Source: JBFIHF01 sp964411125 (GTDB lineage Bacteria; Myxococcota_A; Bradymonadia; Bradymonadales; Bradymonadaceae). Taken from it: a DNA stretch of 64,000 nt. The stretch covers positions 31,342 through 95,341 of the forward strand of contig CAYPJU010000014.1 in the NCBI GenBank assembly GCA_964411125.1, written 5' to 3'. Position numbers and translations under genes: made by a program. Of the stretch, positions 24,227 through 33,409 are shown piece after piece. Under the pieces are notes generated by a model, which had not been told where the DNA came from, made no database searches, and saw only the letters and a list, made by a program, of their open reading frames with translations. Positions within the stretch are counted from its first letter, which is position 1; the number at the start of each line of letters is the position of its first letter.

Positions 24227-27200
24227 ATGCCTCCACTCGCTCAAGCAGCTCGCTTTCTCACCGTCTTGATGGCGCTGTCGCTCATCGCGACACCGGCCGC
24301 CGGTTTCAAGCCCGAGAGCCACGTGAAGACCGTCAACGTGGCGCTGTATGACGCGATGGACGGAGGGATCTGTCTTCCGGGCCTGACCTCCGACCGTTCC
24401 TCGGCCCCGCCTCGTCAGATCTGGATCGGTGAGAACGAGCTGCAACACTACGTCGTCGTCGATGGTCCCGACGGACCCGAGCGCCAGTTTCACAACTACC
24501 TCCTTCACTACGCGCCGTATCTGCGCGCCGGCTCGGTCGGTCCCGATGCGTTCCCCGATCCGCTGATCGGGCAGGCGTTCACGCACGACAACTACGCCGA
24601 GCCGCACGTCGGCCCCGACGACCCCCGCAACGTGCACCATCCCCCACGAGAGAGCGTCTTCGGAGAAGGTTTCTCCTTCAGCTCCGCGGACCTCGCGTCC
24701 CTGGTCGGGGAGGACGCCGCAGCCACTCTCGAAAAGCTCGCCGCGACGTTTCTGGGCAAGCCGGCATGGCGGAGCGTCGACTGGGGTCACGAGGTGCTCT
24801 ACATGGCGCGCGCTCACTACCAGGAGCAGATCGACTACTGGGAGGCGGAGGAGCCGCCCCGAGAACACCTGCGCGACGAATGGTTGGCGAACGCGGAGAT
24901 TCGCGCCGCACGCGCCGAAGCGCTTCGCGAGGAGCAGCGCGCCGCGGTCGCGTTTGCGCTCGGGTACATGATGCACATGGCGGGCGACGGGCAGATCCAC
25001 GGGCTGATCAACGAGATCGTCGGACTACCCTGGGGTTACTTCGACACCCGCCGCAGCGAGAATCCGTACTACGGCCTTCTCGCGCCGATGGCGGAGGAGC
25101 TCCAGCACATGGCGATCGAGTCGTACCTCGATCGCTCTTACTTTCCGGGATCGGAGCCCGCGGCTCAGCGGAAGCTCGTCGACGGCGGAGCCTGCGAGCC
25201 TTCGATGCCCGCGGAGGAGATCGTCCTCGCCTGCCTGGACGACTCGAAGCTGGTCGAACGCCCCGTGCCCTGTGAACGATGCAACCCCCTGCGCGGAGTC
25301 GACCCGCGCGGGCTGAGCGACCGATGCGACCACTGCTTCGACGATTGCAACCCCTGGCGCGAGCTATGCCCCGCGACGCTCCCCGACCCCGACCCATCGT
25401 CGCCTTGCTCCGCGGCGGTGCTCTGTAAACCCCCCGTCACGGGGAGCAACGAGACATGCGAAGACGCGCCGGACGCGGCGACCTTCCGGGCATGCCGCGA
25501 CGAGCGTACGCGCATCTGCACGGATGCCCGAATGCAGTGCCTGTGCGACGAAGCCGTCGAGCGGCTCGCCGACCTCGGGATCATCGACGATCCCCTCGCG
25601 AAGTATCTGTGTCCGGCGACCGAGACGGCCGACGATCTCCGCTTCTCCGGCCGATCGAAGCGGATCCAGGCGCAGTTGGTCGGGGCGCTCGCCGACATTC
25701 GCTCGGGCAACCCGGCGACCGGCAGCAACACCAACCTCACGGAGACGCTCGGCGAGTACGTCGCGAACGGGTGCAGCACGGCGCCGATGAACACCGAGCG
25801 CATCTACGACCTCACCGTCGGGGGGGACACGCCGGTGATGATCGACGTCCCCAACCTGCAGACCTCCGTCTCGTCGGGCGGCTCGGACATCGACCTCAAC
25901 GGGAACGGCGAGCCCGACCTGGTGAACCAGTGCATCTGGCTCAATTGCCGGCTCTATCCGCACCTCTGCCCGTGGAACGCGCTCGATCGGGCACTCCCCG
26001 AGGCGGCCTACACCGACTTGATCACTTGTGAAGACGGCGCGCCGCGGTTTCCGGGAGCGTCGGTATTCGGCGAGCTCGGCACAGAGGGCTGTGACGGCTT
26101 TCCGCCCGGTCCGACTTCGTTCCGGCCGGAGCTCGAGAAGGTTCGCAGCGGCGATCCCGACGCGGTCGAAGCGTTCATCAACTCGACGTATCTGGAGGTC
26201 CCCAAGAACTTCGTGAACCAGACCTTCTACCTGAACCGAATCTACACGGACCCCGGGAGCGATGCGGCGCCGGGGGCGCCGGGCAGCTACAGTCTCGGGG
26301 GATACGGAGTCAACGCGATCCATGCGATCGTCGACGCGCTCGAGTTGCTCAACCTCTACCTGAATGTGGCGATCGGTGATCCGTGGGGATTTCTCGAGGC
26401 ACAGTTTCCCGACAGCGACGTCGTCCGCGTCCTCGGAGGCTGGGCGAACATCGTGGACCGGGCGGCGGGCTGGGCGGAGGACGTGGGTGACGCCCTCTAC
26501 AACTCGCCGGTGTTGAACTACACGATCCGCATCCCCTTCATCGGCGAGGTGACGATCGGCATCGGCCGGCTGTTGGCGCAGCCCTGGTATGCGACCGCCG
26601 CGATGATCCGCGCGCTGGGAGACCCACTGGGCGAGATGATTCGAACGGTCGCGGACAGCCTCGACGACGAGATCTCGCAACGGATGTCATTGCTGCACGA
26701 CCATCTTCGGAGCAACTGGGTGGAGGCGACCACGTGTTCGGCGGAGACGATCACGAGCGGCGCGCACCGTCACTACTCCATTCGGAAGTACCAGGACTTC
26801 GCCGAGGAGGCGGTCGACATCCTGGCGCGAGGGGACGACACGTGCGAGCGCCCGTCGATGGTGGAGTTCGTCCTGACGGGGTCGGGGTTCGACTTCGTCG
26901 ACGCGGTTCGGCTGTTCGACCAGTTCGATCGATTGATCGACTGGGCGGGGTGCGAGATCCAGAAGCTGGTGCTGGGCAATCTGATGGAGCGGATGATCGT
27001 CGAGCCCCTGCGCGAGCTGATGGAGCGGGCGAGCGAGAAGCTGTTCTGCGATCTGCTCGTCGGAGCGAACCAGACGCTGTTGACGCGGGCATCGCTCGAC
27101 GCGTTGGTCGACCACTGCCCGGAGATCCACCGTCTCCTCTGGCATCCGCAGGAGGGGCTGGGAGAACCGGCGTTTCAGACGATGCTGGAGGGGCTCGACT

Positions 27201-28774
27201 TCACGGTCGAGACGGTCGGGGGGACGAGCTACAACATCAAGGACTTCGTGATTCGGATGCGGGTGGTGTCGACGGGGACGTGTTGGGACGGCCGCGTCGA
27301 CTCGTTGGAGCTGTCGGAGAGGGACCGGCTGCGCGCGGCGTTCTACGACGACTCGGTGATCACGACGCAATGCGCGGACAGTATCACGGAGTTCTCGTTC
27401 GACGGATTCCAGCCGCCCGAAGGGGTCGAGCCGGGGCGGGCGCCTGCGATCGTGGACTTCCTGGACCAGCAGACGGGGACGGCGAACTCGGCGCCGAGAA
27501 CGGTCCGGGTCGTGGACGCGCTCGGAGAGTCGCTCGTCGAGGACGAACGTCGGCTCACGAGCTCGGCCCGTTTCGCGCCGGTCTACAACACGATTCAGCT
27601 CAACAAGCTGGCCCTCCTCGCGCCGGGCAATCGGGAGACGGAGTGCAACCCGACGCGCCTCTGCAGCTCGGCGCGCGCGTGCTCGCTGGAGCCGTGCCGG
27701 CCGTTCGGGGTCGGGAGTTCGACTCCGGGCGGGGTCCGAGAGATCATCGATTTCGCGAACGCGAACCCGAGGCTCGGTTCCGGCGCCTCCGGTCCTCGCG
27801 AGGCGACCGAGCTCTTCTGGGATGTTTCCCCGCTGGTGGGGCCCGAGGCGAACAGCGCGGCCTCCCCCGACGAAGAGCTCGAGCGGTTCTTCGACGAGCA
27901 ATGGACCACGGCTGGCCCCGACCGTAGCATCCCGGGCGCGCGTCGTTGCTCGGACCTCCACTACAACGTGCTTTGCAACAGCATCTACTCGCTGGACGAC
28001 CCCGACGACTACTGCCGGCAGGCGCGTGGTTGGGCGCAGGGGAGCGTCCCCGACGACGCGTGCGTGCTGCGGCACGACGATCACGACCCCTGCGTCTGGT
28101 TGGAAGACGTCGACGATCCACCGGCCCCCGAACCGACCTACTTCCCCGACCCGCGGGCGGACGAGCTGGTGTGCGACACGCACGTGAGCGAACGATGGGC
28201 CTGGGGCGACCATGCGCGAGACTACACGCCTCATCAGCGGTCCTTCGCGGTGGACGTCGGTCGGCGTGCTCACGCGACGCCGTACAGCGACGAGGCGCTC
28301 TACGGCTACGCGCTCACGCGGTTTTCGCTCGCCAACAAGGACGCGCACGTGCCGCGGCTCTACACGAAGATCCTGGCCCCGTTCTACTGCCCGGAGGCGG
28401 GCCCGGCGCAGGCGGACGGCGATTGCGACGGTATCCCCGACGCGTGTGACAACTGCGTCGGCGCGTACAATCCGGCTCAGGTCCGGAGCGGAATCAGGGT
28501 CGAGGGTGACGCGTGCGCGGGCGATCCCGGTCGGATCGACTCGCACTGCGTGCTCGATCCGGACGTCGTACCCGACGAGGAGGTCTGCCCGACCTGTGAA
28601 GATCTCGAGGATCGAGTGGCGCCCGACATCGAGTTCCCGGAGGTCGACGTCGAGGACCGAGGCTGTCGTTGTGGCGTCACGCCAGCCACTCCCCCGCTGT
28701 CGGGGCTCTTGTGGGCCCTGCTGCTGGTCGGGTTCCGGCTCGCGCGGCGGCGCCGATCTGAGGAAGCCCGCTGA
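24227..28774 (+). CDS. Very large exported MYXO-CTERM protein with phospholipase C-like domain
   Basis: The 1515-residue product has a signal peptide (LTVLMALSLIATPAAG) followed by FKPESH. The stretch RAGSVGPDAFPD and YMMHMAGDGQIHGLINE near residue 246 match the metal-binding style of zinc-dependent phospholipase C proteins (His, Asp, His spaced on a helix). The middle is Cys-rich and unrecognised. Near residue 1400 CDGIPDACDNCVGAYNP is a thrombospondin type 3-like calcium-binding repeat. The end is a MYXO-CTERM signal: GCRCG, a hydrophobic helix, then RLARRRR. It is thus exported and probably surface-anchored after C-terminal processing. The ATG at 24227 has AGGGGA upstream. It sits between nuoD and nuoG. 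Confidence 0.8.
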   Translation: MPPLAQAARFLTVLMALSLIATPAAGFKPESHVKTVNVALYDAMDGGICLPGLTSDRSSAPPRQIWIGENELQHYVVVDGPDGPERQFHNYLLHYAPYLRAGSVGPDAFPDPLIGQAFTHDNYAEPHVGPDDPRNVHHPPRESVFGEGFSFSSADLASLVGEDAAATLEKLAATFLGKPAWRSVDWGHEVLYMARAHYQEQIDYWEAEEPPREHLRDEWLANAEIRAARAEALREEQRAAVAFALGYMMHMAGDGQIHGLINEIVGLPWGYFDTRRSENPYYGLLAPMAEELQHMAIESYLDRSYFPGSEPAAQRKLVDGGACEPSMPAEEIVLACLDDSKLVERPVPCERCNPLRGVDPRGLSDRCDHCFDDCNPWRELCPATLPDPDPSSPCSAAVLCKPPVTGSNETCEDAPDAATFRACRDERTRICTDARMQCLCDEAVERLADLGIIDDPLAKYLCPATETADDLRFSGRSKRIQAQLVGALADIRSGNPATGSNTNLTETLGEYVANGCSTAPMNTERIYDLTVGGDTPVMIDVPNLQTSVSSGGSDIDLNGNGEPDLVNQCIWLNCRLYPHLCPWNALDRALPEAAYTDLITCEDGAPRFPGASVFGELGTEGCDGFPPGPTSFRPELEKVRSGDPDAVEAFINSTYLEVPKNFVNQTFYLNRIYTDPGSDAAPGAPGSYSLGGYGVNAIHAIVDALELLNLYLNVAIGDPWGFLEAQFPDSDVVRVLGGWANIVDRAAGWAEDVGDALYNSPVLNYTIRIPFIGEVTIGIGRLLAQPWYATAAMIRALGDPLGEMIRTVADSLDDEISQRMSLLHDHLRSNWVEATTCSAETITSGAHRHYSIRKYQDFAEEAVDILARGDDTCERPSMVEFVLTGSGFDFVDAVRLFDQFDRLIDWAGCEIQKLVLGNLMERMIVEPLRELMERASEKLFCDLLVGANQTLLTRASLDALVDHCPEIHRLLWHPQEGLGEPAFQTMLEGLDFTVETVGGTSYNIKDFVIRMRVVSTGTCWDGRVDSLELSERDRLRAAFYDDSVITTQCADSITEFSFDGFQPPEGVEPGRAPAIVDFLDQQTGTANSAPRTVRVVDALGESLVEDERRLTSSARFAPVYNTIQLNKLALLAPGNRETECNPTRLCSSARACSLEPCRPFGVGSSTPGGVREIIDFANANPRLGSGASGPREATELFWDVSPLVGPEANSAASPDEELERFFDEQWTTAGPDRSIPGARRCSDLHYNVLCNSIYSLDDPDDYCRQARGWAQGSVPDDACVLRHDDHDPCVWLEDVDDPPAPEPTYFPDPRADELVCDTHVSERWAWGDHARDYTPHQRSFAVDVGRRAHATPYSDEALYGYALTRFSLANKDAHVPRLYTKILAPFYCPEAGPAQADGDCDGIPDACDNCVGAYNPAQVRSGIRVEGDACAGDPGRIDSHCVLDPDVVPDEEVCPTCEDLEDRVAPDIEFPEVDVEDRGCRCGVTPATPPLSGLLWALLLVGFRLARRRRSEEAR

Positions 28775-28782
28775 CGCCTCCG

Positions 28783-28811
28783 TTGGTCCAGGCGCTCGGT
28801 CGATGTATACC
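28783..28811 (+). promoter_or_regulatory. Candidate promoter of the DksA/TraR-family gene
   Basis: TTGGTC (28783-28788) and TATACC (28806-28811) are separated by 17 bases, 27 bases before the start codon. The -10 hexamer TATACC recurs at two other promoters in this window. Confidence 0.5.
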
Positions 28812-28838
28812 GCTGGCTCACCCACGAAGGAGGATACG

Positions 28839-29192
28839 ATGAGCGAACGTGAAGCCGCCCTGCAAGGGCTCCGGAAGGAACTACAGGAACAGCGCGCCGA
28901 GCTCGTGAGCCGTGTCGAGGCGATCGCGGCCGACATTCGCCAGGAGAACCACGAGCGGAGCGACGACTGGGACGATCGCGCCGTGGAGAACGAGAACGAC
29001 GAGGTCCTCGCGCAGCTCGACGATGCCGGCCGTGAGCAGGTCGAGCAGATCGACGTGGCGCTGGCGCGGATGTCCGAAGGAACGTACGGCGTGTGCATCG
29101 ACTGCGACGAGGAGATCCCGATGGCGCGCCTGCGCGCTCTCCCTTCGGCGCTCCGGTGCGTGCAGTGTGAGTCCGCTCACGAGAACGCCTGA
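28839..29192 (+). CDS. TraR/DksA-family zinc finger protein
   Basis: This is a 117-residue small regulator. The N-terminal half is a coiled coil (about residues 1-75, rich in Glu, Arg and Gln). The C-terminal four-Cys zinc finger is CIDCDEEIPMARLRALPSALRCVQC, read as CxxC-x17-CxxC. DksA-type proteins bind the RNA polymerase secondary channel and modulate initiation with ppGpp. This one is shorter than E. coli DksA (151 residues), so it may be a paralogue. GGAGG five bases before the ATG fixes the start. It has its own promoter-like element. Confidence 0.88.
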   Translation: MSEREAALQGLRKELQEQRAELVSRVEAIAADIRQENHERSDDWDDRAVENENDEVLAQLDDAGREQVEQIDVALARMSEGTYGVCIDCDEEIPMARLRALPSALRCVQCESAHENA

Positions 29193-29277
29193 ACCATCCC
29201 GAGGCGCAGGGGTCGGCAATTCGACCTGCTCCGTCGCGGTCCCTCGGCGGAGAAACGCGGCTTCCTGCCCCGAACGT

Positions 29278-29307
29278 TTGGAAATCGGGGATCGATTCCG
29301 CTATACC
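29278..29307 (+). promoter_or_regulatory. Candidate promoter of the dihaem lipoprotein gene
   Basis: TTGGAA (29278-29283) and TATACC (29302-29307) are 18 bases apart, 37 bases before the preferred ATG. Confidence 0.45.
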
Positions 29308-29344
29308 GTCGCCCATTGATACGACCGCTATCTGGATGTTCGCG

Positions 29345-31012
29345 ATGAAGAATCGACTGTATCTGTGCGCCCTCGCGGCGATCGCCTGGGGCTGCGGCCC
29401 GTCCGAGCCCGCCGATGGTCCCGACGAGGACCCGATCGTCATCATCGGGGAAGAGAACAACGGCGACACGACCCCCCAGCCAGACTCAGGTCCCGTGACG
29501 GCGCCCGATTTGGGTGGGGACGCGGACTCCGGTTCCGAACCCGACATGGGCAGCATGGTGGACATGGCGACGCCCGACGGCGGGGATCCGGTCGATCCGG
29601 ACATGGGGGTGCCGCCCGACATGAACATGGGGCCCGACCTCCCCTACGCGGTGCCGCCCGAGCGGTGGCAGCGACAGCCGTCCGTGACCCACGACGTCGA
29701 CGCGGATCTCGACGCCGTACTCGAGTACAGCCGCCTGCAGGGTGCGTGCGACGACTGGAACGCCGGGATCCGTGACGACACGACGAAGTTGTTGTGCGGA
29801 AAATGGATGTTCTTCTACGAGACGTTCGACACGGCGGGGGTCCCACTGCCGATCCTCGAATTCGCGCAGCGCTGGTACACGTCCTACTACGGCGTCGGGT
29901 TCGACAAGTTCGGGTTCATTCCCGATCCGAACAGCACCGAAGGGATGCCGATCGGGCTCGCCCCCACCACGGCGATGCTCGGGTCGGTAGAGACGCGGGC
30001 CTTCACGTGCGCGAGTTGTCACTTCGGGCAGATGCAGGACGGGCGATACGCGGTCGGTTACGGCAACATGAACCTCGATTACGGGCGGTTCCTCGCCGGG
30101 CTCGGAGCTCCGCTCGCGATGTCGCTGGACGAGAATTCGGCGAGCGTCCACCCCGACCTCCGCGCGGAGCTGCTGCCGCACGTCCAGGCCGCCAAACAGA
30201 ATCCACTCTACCAGCTCTCCGCGGGGCAGACGGGGCTGGAGTTACTCGGCAGCGGCGCCGGACCGGGCAGTGGGCCGTCGATCGACGACCAGGAAAAGTT
30301 CATGGCGTCGAGGCGTGGCACGATGGATTTCCTCACCGAACCGATCATCGACGACGGCGTCTGGACGATCAGCCGAATCCTGCCGCTGTGGAACCTTCCC
30401 GACGACACGCTTCGTGCGGCGGCCGGGATGCCGCACGAGATGCTGTCGTGGACGGGGGGCTCGATGAGCCTCGAGAAGTTCCTCCTCGGGTTCGCACGCC
30501 TCGGCCTCGCCCAGCAGGACATCGCCGAGGCGACGGAGCGCAACAAGCCGCTCGCTGCCTACATCCGTTCGCTGCAGGTCCCCGAGCGTCTGATCACGAT
30601 CGACCAGGCGGCTGCGACCCGCGGCGCCCAGGCGTTCGTCGACGAGGGTTGCGCGGCGTGTCACTCGGGCCCGAGCGGCGAGAGCTCCGTCGCCTACTCG
30701 TACACGGAGCTCGGCGTCGACTCTGCGATGGACCAGATCTTCAATCCCGACGCGAACGACCAGCTCTGCTGTGGATTCCCCAACGACGACTACGAAGTGA
30801 CGCACGGCATCAAAGCGCCGCGCATCATGGGGGTGGAGAACCAGACGAAGTGGCTGCACAACGGGTCGGTCGATTCTCTGGAACAGCTCTTCTGTCTTCA
30901 GCCGCGGGTCGTCGACAACCGCGAGGCGATGGGGAGCGAGGGGCACGAGTACGGGTGCGACCTCGGTGAAGCGAAGCGTCGAGACCTCATCGAGTACTTG
31001 AGGACGCTATGA
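29345..31012 (+). CDS. Dihaem cytochrome c lipoprotein (peroxidase-like C-terminal domain)
   Basis: The 555-residue product has a lipoprotein signal (LAAIAWGC). A disordered linker of about 80 residues follows, rich in Asp, Met, Gly and Pro, with repeated PDMG units. Two CxxCH haem sites are visible: CASCH near residue 221 and CAACH near residue 441. The end (IKAPRIMGVENQTKWLHNG) is like the C-terminal haem domain of MauG/cytochrome c peroxidase-type proteins. An outer-membrane or surface redox role is likely, but the substrate is unknown. ATG 29345 gives a normal signal peptide; ATG 29336 is three codons upstream. The next gene overlaps by four bases. Confidence 0.78.
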   Translation: MKNRLYLCALAAIAWGCGPSEPADGPDEDPIVIIGEENNGDTTPQPDSGPVTAPDLGGDADSGSEPDMGSMVDMATPDGGDPVDPDMGVPPDMNMGPDLPYAVPPERWQRQPSVTHDVDADLDAVLEYSRLQGACDDWNAGIRDDTTKLLCGKWMFFYETFDTAGVPLPILEFAQRWYTSYYGVGFDKFGFIPDPNSTEGMPIGLAPTTAMLGSVETRAFTCASCHFGQMQDGRYAVGYGNMNLDYGRFLAGLGAPLAMSLDENSASVHPDLRAELLPHVQAAKQNPLYQLSAGQTGLELLGSGAGPGSGPSIDDQEKFMASRRGTMDFLTEPIIDDGVWTISRILPLWNLPDDTLRAAAGMPHEMLSWTGGSMSLEKFLLGFARLGLAQQDIAEATERNKPLAAYIRSLQVPERLITIDQAAATRGAQAFVDEGCAACHSGPSGESSVAYSYTELGVDSAMDQIFNPDANDQLCCGFPNDDYEVTHGIKAPRIMGVENQTKWLHNGSVDSLEQLFCLQPRVVDNREAMGSEGHEYGCDLGEAKRRDLIEYLRTL

Positions 31013-31680
31013 GGATCGGCGCGCAGACGCTGGCAATCGCAACGCTGGTGAGCCTCGCGACGGTCGCGGGCGCGGAGGACGCCCGCTCGCCGGCCGCTGC
31101 GGTCGCTGCGGCGAGTGCGCCGTCGGACGGCTGGCGCAGCGTGCGCGAGGTGAAGTTCACCTGGAAGCACGTGCCGAGCGGTAGGGAACGCACCCATGAG
31201 TGGGACCGCGTTCGAGATACCGTGACCGTCACGACCGACGGGGTGAGCCGAACGGTCTCGGCGTCGGGACGCGATCTCGAGACCCAGGAAGACATCGACG
31301 CGCACCGAGCGTTCGTGAACGATTCGTATTGGCTGCTCTTCGAGCAGTTCATCGCCACGGACCGCGGAGTCGCGGTGAGTGCCGGAGCGCCTTCGAAGGT
31401 GCCCGGGCTTCCGTCGGGCCCTACCCTGGACACCGTCGTCGTGCAGTATCAGGGGGACGGCGGGTACACTCCTGGCGACCGCTACGTCCTCTATCTCGAC
31501 CCGAAGTCGGGACGTCCAGCGTGGTGGGCGTATCATCCGGGCGGCCAGGCAGAGCCGAAGGTCGTGACGTCGCGGCAGGGATGGGGCTCGACGACGTCGA
31601 CAGGCGTTGCCGTCCCGCTCGTGTTCAAACGACCGAATGACGAAACCTTCGTCGCGATCCGCCTCCACACGATGCGCTGA
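31009..31680 (+). CDS. Exported protein of unknown function
   Basis: The 223-residue product has a signal peptide ending VSLATVAGAE. The body shows FTWKHVPSGRERTHEWD, NDSYWLLFEQF and YVLYLDPKSGRPAWW, which read like a periplasmic beta-sheet protein, possibly of LolA-like or DUF6503-like fold; I cannot assign it firmly. It overlaps the cytochrome gene by ATGA, so the two are translationally coupled and may work together. Confidence 0.6.
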   Translation: MRIGAQTLAIATLVSLATVAGAEDARSPAAAVAAASAPSDGWRSVREVKFTWKHVPSGRERTHEWDRVRDTVTVTTDGVSRTVSASGRDLETQEDIDAHRAFVNDSYWLLFEQFIATDRGVAVSAGAPSKVPGLPSGPTLDTVVVQYQGDGGYTPGDRYVLYLDPKSGRPAWWAYHPGGQAEPKVVTSRQGWGSTTSTGVAVPLVFKRPNDETFVAIRLHTMR

Positions 31681-31765
31681 GGTCGGGGGGCCACGGGCGC
31701 AGTAGACGGGACGACGCTCCTGGACGGAGCGACGAGGAAGCCTCGGGGCGACGGCGCTAACGCGG

Positions 31766-31795
31766 TTGACGTCGGCCGGGCTTTGTCGGTACAAA
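31766..31795 (+). promoter_or_regulatory. Candidate nuoGHI promoter
   Basis: TTGACG (31766-31771) and TACAAA (31790-31795) are 18 bases apart, 51 bases before nuoG. It indicates that nuoGHI is transcribed independently of nuoABCD. Confidence 0.5.
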
Positions 31796-31846
31796 CCCGT
31801 GCCGTTCCGCGCGCGCGATGCGGAATACCTCGAGGAGTACGTTCCG

Positions 31847-33409
31847 ATGCCCACAGTATCGATCAACGGCACGGAGATCGAAGTCGACAAAGGGACGACG
31901 ATCCTGCGCGCAGCTGCGCAGGCAGGATACGACGTCCCGCACTTCTGCTATCACCCGGCCCTCTCGATCCCCGCCAACTGTCGCATGTGCCTCGTCGAAG
32001 TCGAGGGCATGCCGAAGCTTCAGCCCGGCTGCTACACGCAGGTCAACGACGGGATGACGATCCACACGAAGTCCGACCGGGTCGTCAAAGCGCAGAAAGC
32101 GGTGCTCGAATTCATCCTGCTCAACCACCCGGTCGACTGCCCGATCTGCGATCAGGCGGGCGAGTGCAAGCTGCAGGACTACTACGTCGACTACGACGCG
32201 CAGGATTCGCGGCAGCGGACCGAGAAACAGAACAAGGTGAAGGCGTACCCGATCGGGCCCGAAGTGGTCTACGACGGGGAACGCTGCATCCTCTGCACGC
32301 GCTGCATTCGGTTCTGCAACGAGGTGACGGGGACCGAGGAGCTGACGATCGTCGAGCGCGGTGACCGCGCCGAGATTCGGACGTTCCCGGGGCGCGAGCT
32401 CGACAACGCCTACTCGATGTGCACGGTCGACATCTGCCCGGTCGGTGCGCTCACCGCGCGGGATTTCCGGTTCAAATGCCGCGTCTGGCTGCTGACCTCG
32501 ACGGACAGCATCTGCACGGGCTGCTCGAACGGCTGCAACATCCACCTCGACCATTTCCGCAACGAAGTGCAGCGGTACCGCCCGCGCTACAATCCGGAGG
32601 TCAACGACTACTGGATGTGCGACGCCGGTCGCCTCTCGTACAAGCGGATTCACGAGGCACGGATCACCGACCCGATGCTCAACGGCGCCGAGATCTCGTG
32701 GCACCGCATCAGCGAGAAGGTCGGCGACAAGGCGGCGCGTTTCATCAAGGAGGGGGGCCCAGAGCTCGCCTTCGTCGTCTCGCCACAGGCATCCTGCGAA
32801 GACCTCTACCTCGCCAAGCGCTTCGCCGAAGCGCTCGGCACGGACAAGCTCTACATGGGGGGACTACCCTCCGGCGACTCGGACGACTTCCTCATCCGGG
32901 CGGACAAGAACCCGAATCGCCGCGGCGTGGAGATCGTCTTCGGCGGCCTCGATGGCCTCGCCGATTTCGGATCGCTCGTCGACGACCTCGAAGCGGGCAA
33001 GATCAAGGGCCTCTGGATGATGGGCTCGGACACGCCGTGCGACGGCGAGACCCGTGAACGGTTCGTGAAAGCGCTGTCCAAAGTCGAGCTCTTCGTCCTG
33101 CAGTCCCCGCACGCGGACGAGCTGGCCGAGAAGGCTCACGTGGTGTTGCCGGCGTGCTCGCACGCCGAGAAGGCGGGGACGTTCGTGAACGAACACGGGA
33201 TCGCCCAGCCGTTCTTCCAGGCCTTCCAGCCTCACGGAGCCTCGCTCCCCGACTGGCAGATCTTCATGAAGATGGCGAACGCGATCGGCAAGCCGATGAC
33301 CTACACCTTCCTGAGCCAGATTCAGGACGAGATGTTTCCCGAGCCGGAGCCGGCTCCCGACCCCGGACCTAACCCGCCTCCCCCGGCAGGCGGAGGGAAC
33401 GCAGAATGA
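31847..33409 (+). CDS. nuoG: NADH-quinone oxidoreductase subunit G (short form)
   Basis: The 520-residue protein has an N-terminal [2Fe-2S] ferredoxin domain (HFCYHPALSIPANCRMC, then PGCYTQV), the HPVDCPICDQAGECKLQ cluster site, a CILCTRCIRFC/ICPVGAL [4Fe-4S] site, and CTGCSNGCN of the molybdopterin-oxidoreductase-like domain. That last domain is much shorter than in E. coli NuoG (about 908 residues). The C-terminal tail is Pro-rich. GAGGAG nine bases before the ATG supports the start. It overlaps nuoH by ATGA. nuoE and nuoF, its usual electron-input partners, are absent here. Confidence 0.92.
   Translation: MPTVSINGTEIEVDKGTTILRAAAQAGYDVPHFCYHPALSIPANCRMCLVEVEGMPKLQPGCYTQVNDGMTIHTKSDRVVKAQKAVLEFILLNHPVDCPICDQAGECKLQDYYVDYDAQDSRQRTEKQNKVKAYPIGPEVVYDGERCILCTRCIRFCNEVTGTEELTIVERGDRAEIRTFPGRELDNAYSMCTVDICPVGALTARDFRFKCRVWLLTSTDSICTGCSNGCNIHLDHFRNEVQRYRPRYNPEVNDYWMCDAGRLSYKRIHEARITDPMLNGAEISWHRISEKVGDKAARFIKEGGPELAFVVSPQASCEDLYLAKRFAEALGTDKLYMGGLPSGDSDDFLIRADKNPNRRGVEIVFGGLDGLADFGSLVDDLEAGKIKGLWMMGSDTPCDGETRERFVKALSKVELFVLQSPHADELAEKAHVVLPACSHAEKAGTFVNEHGIAQPFFQAFQPHGASLPDWQIFMKMANAIGKPMTYTFLSQIQDEMFPEPEPAPDPGPNPPPPAGGGNAE

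Noticed and set aside
26687..29098. 803-codon minus-strand open frame opposite the MYXO-CTERM gene
   Set aside because: It is Arg-rich and spans across the end of one real gene into another. The plus-strand genes have signal peptide, motifs and ribosome-binding sites.
31715..31731. CGCTCC/GGAGCG hairpin upstream of nuoG considered as a terminator
   Set aside because: The stem is only six pairs and there is no U-run, so termination of the preceding gene cannot be claimed.
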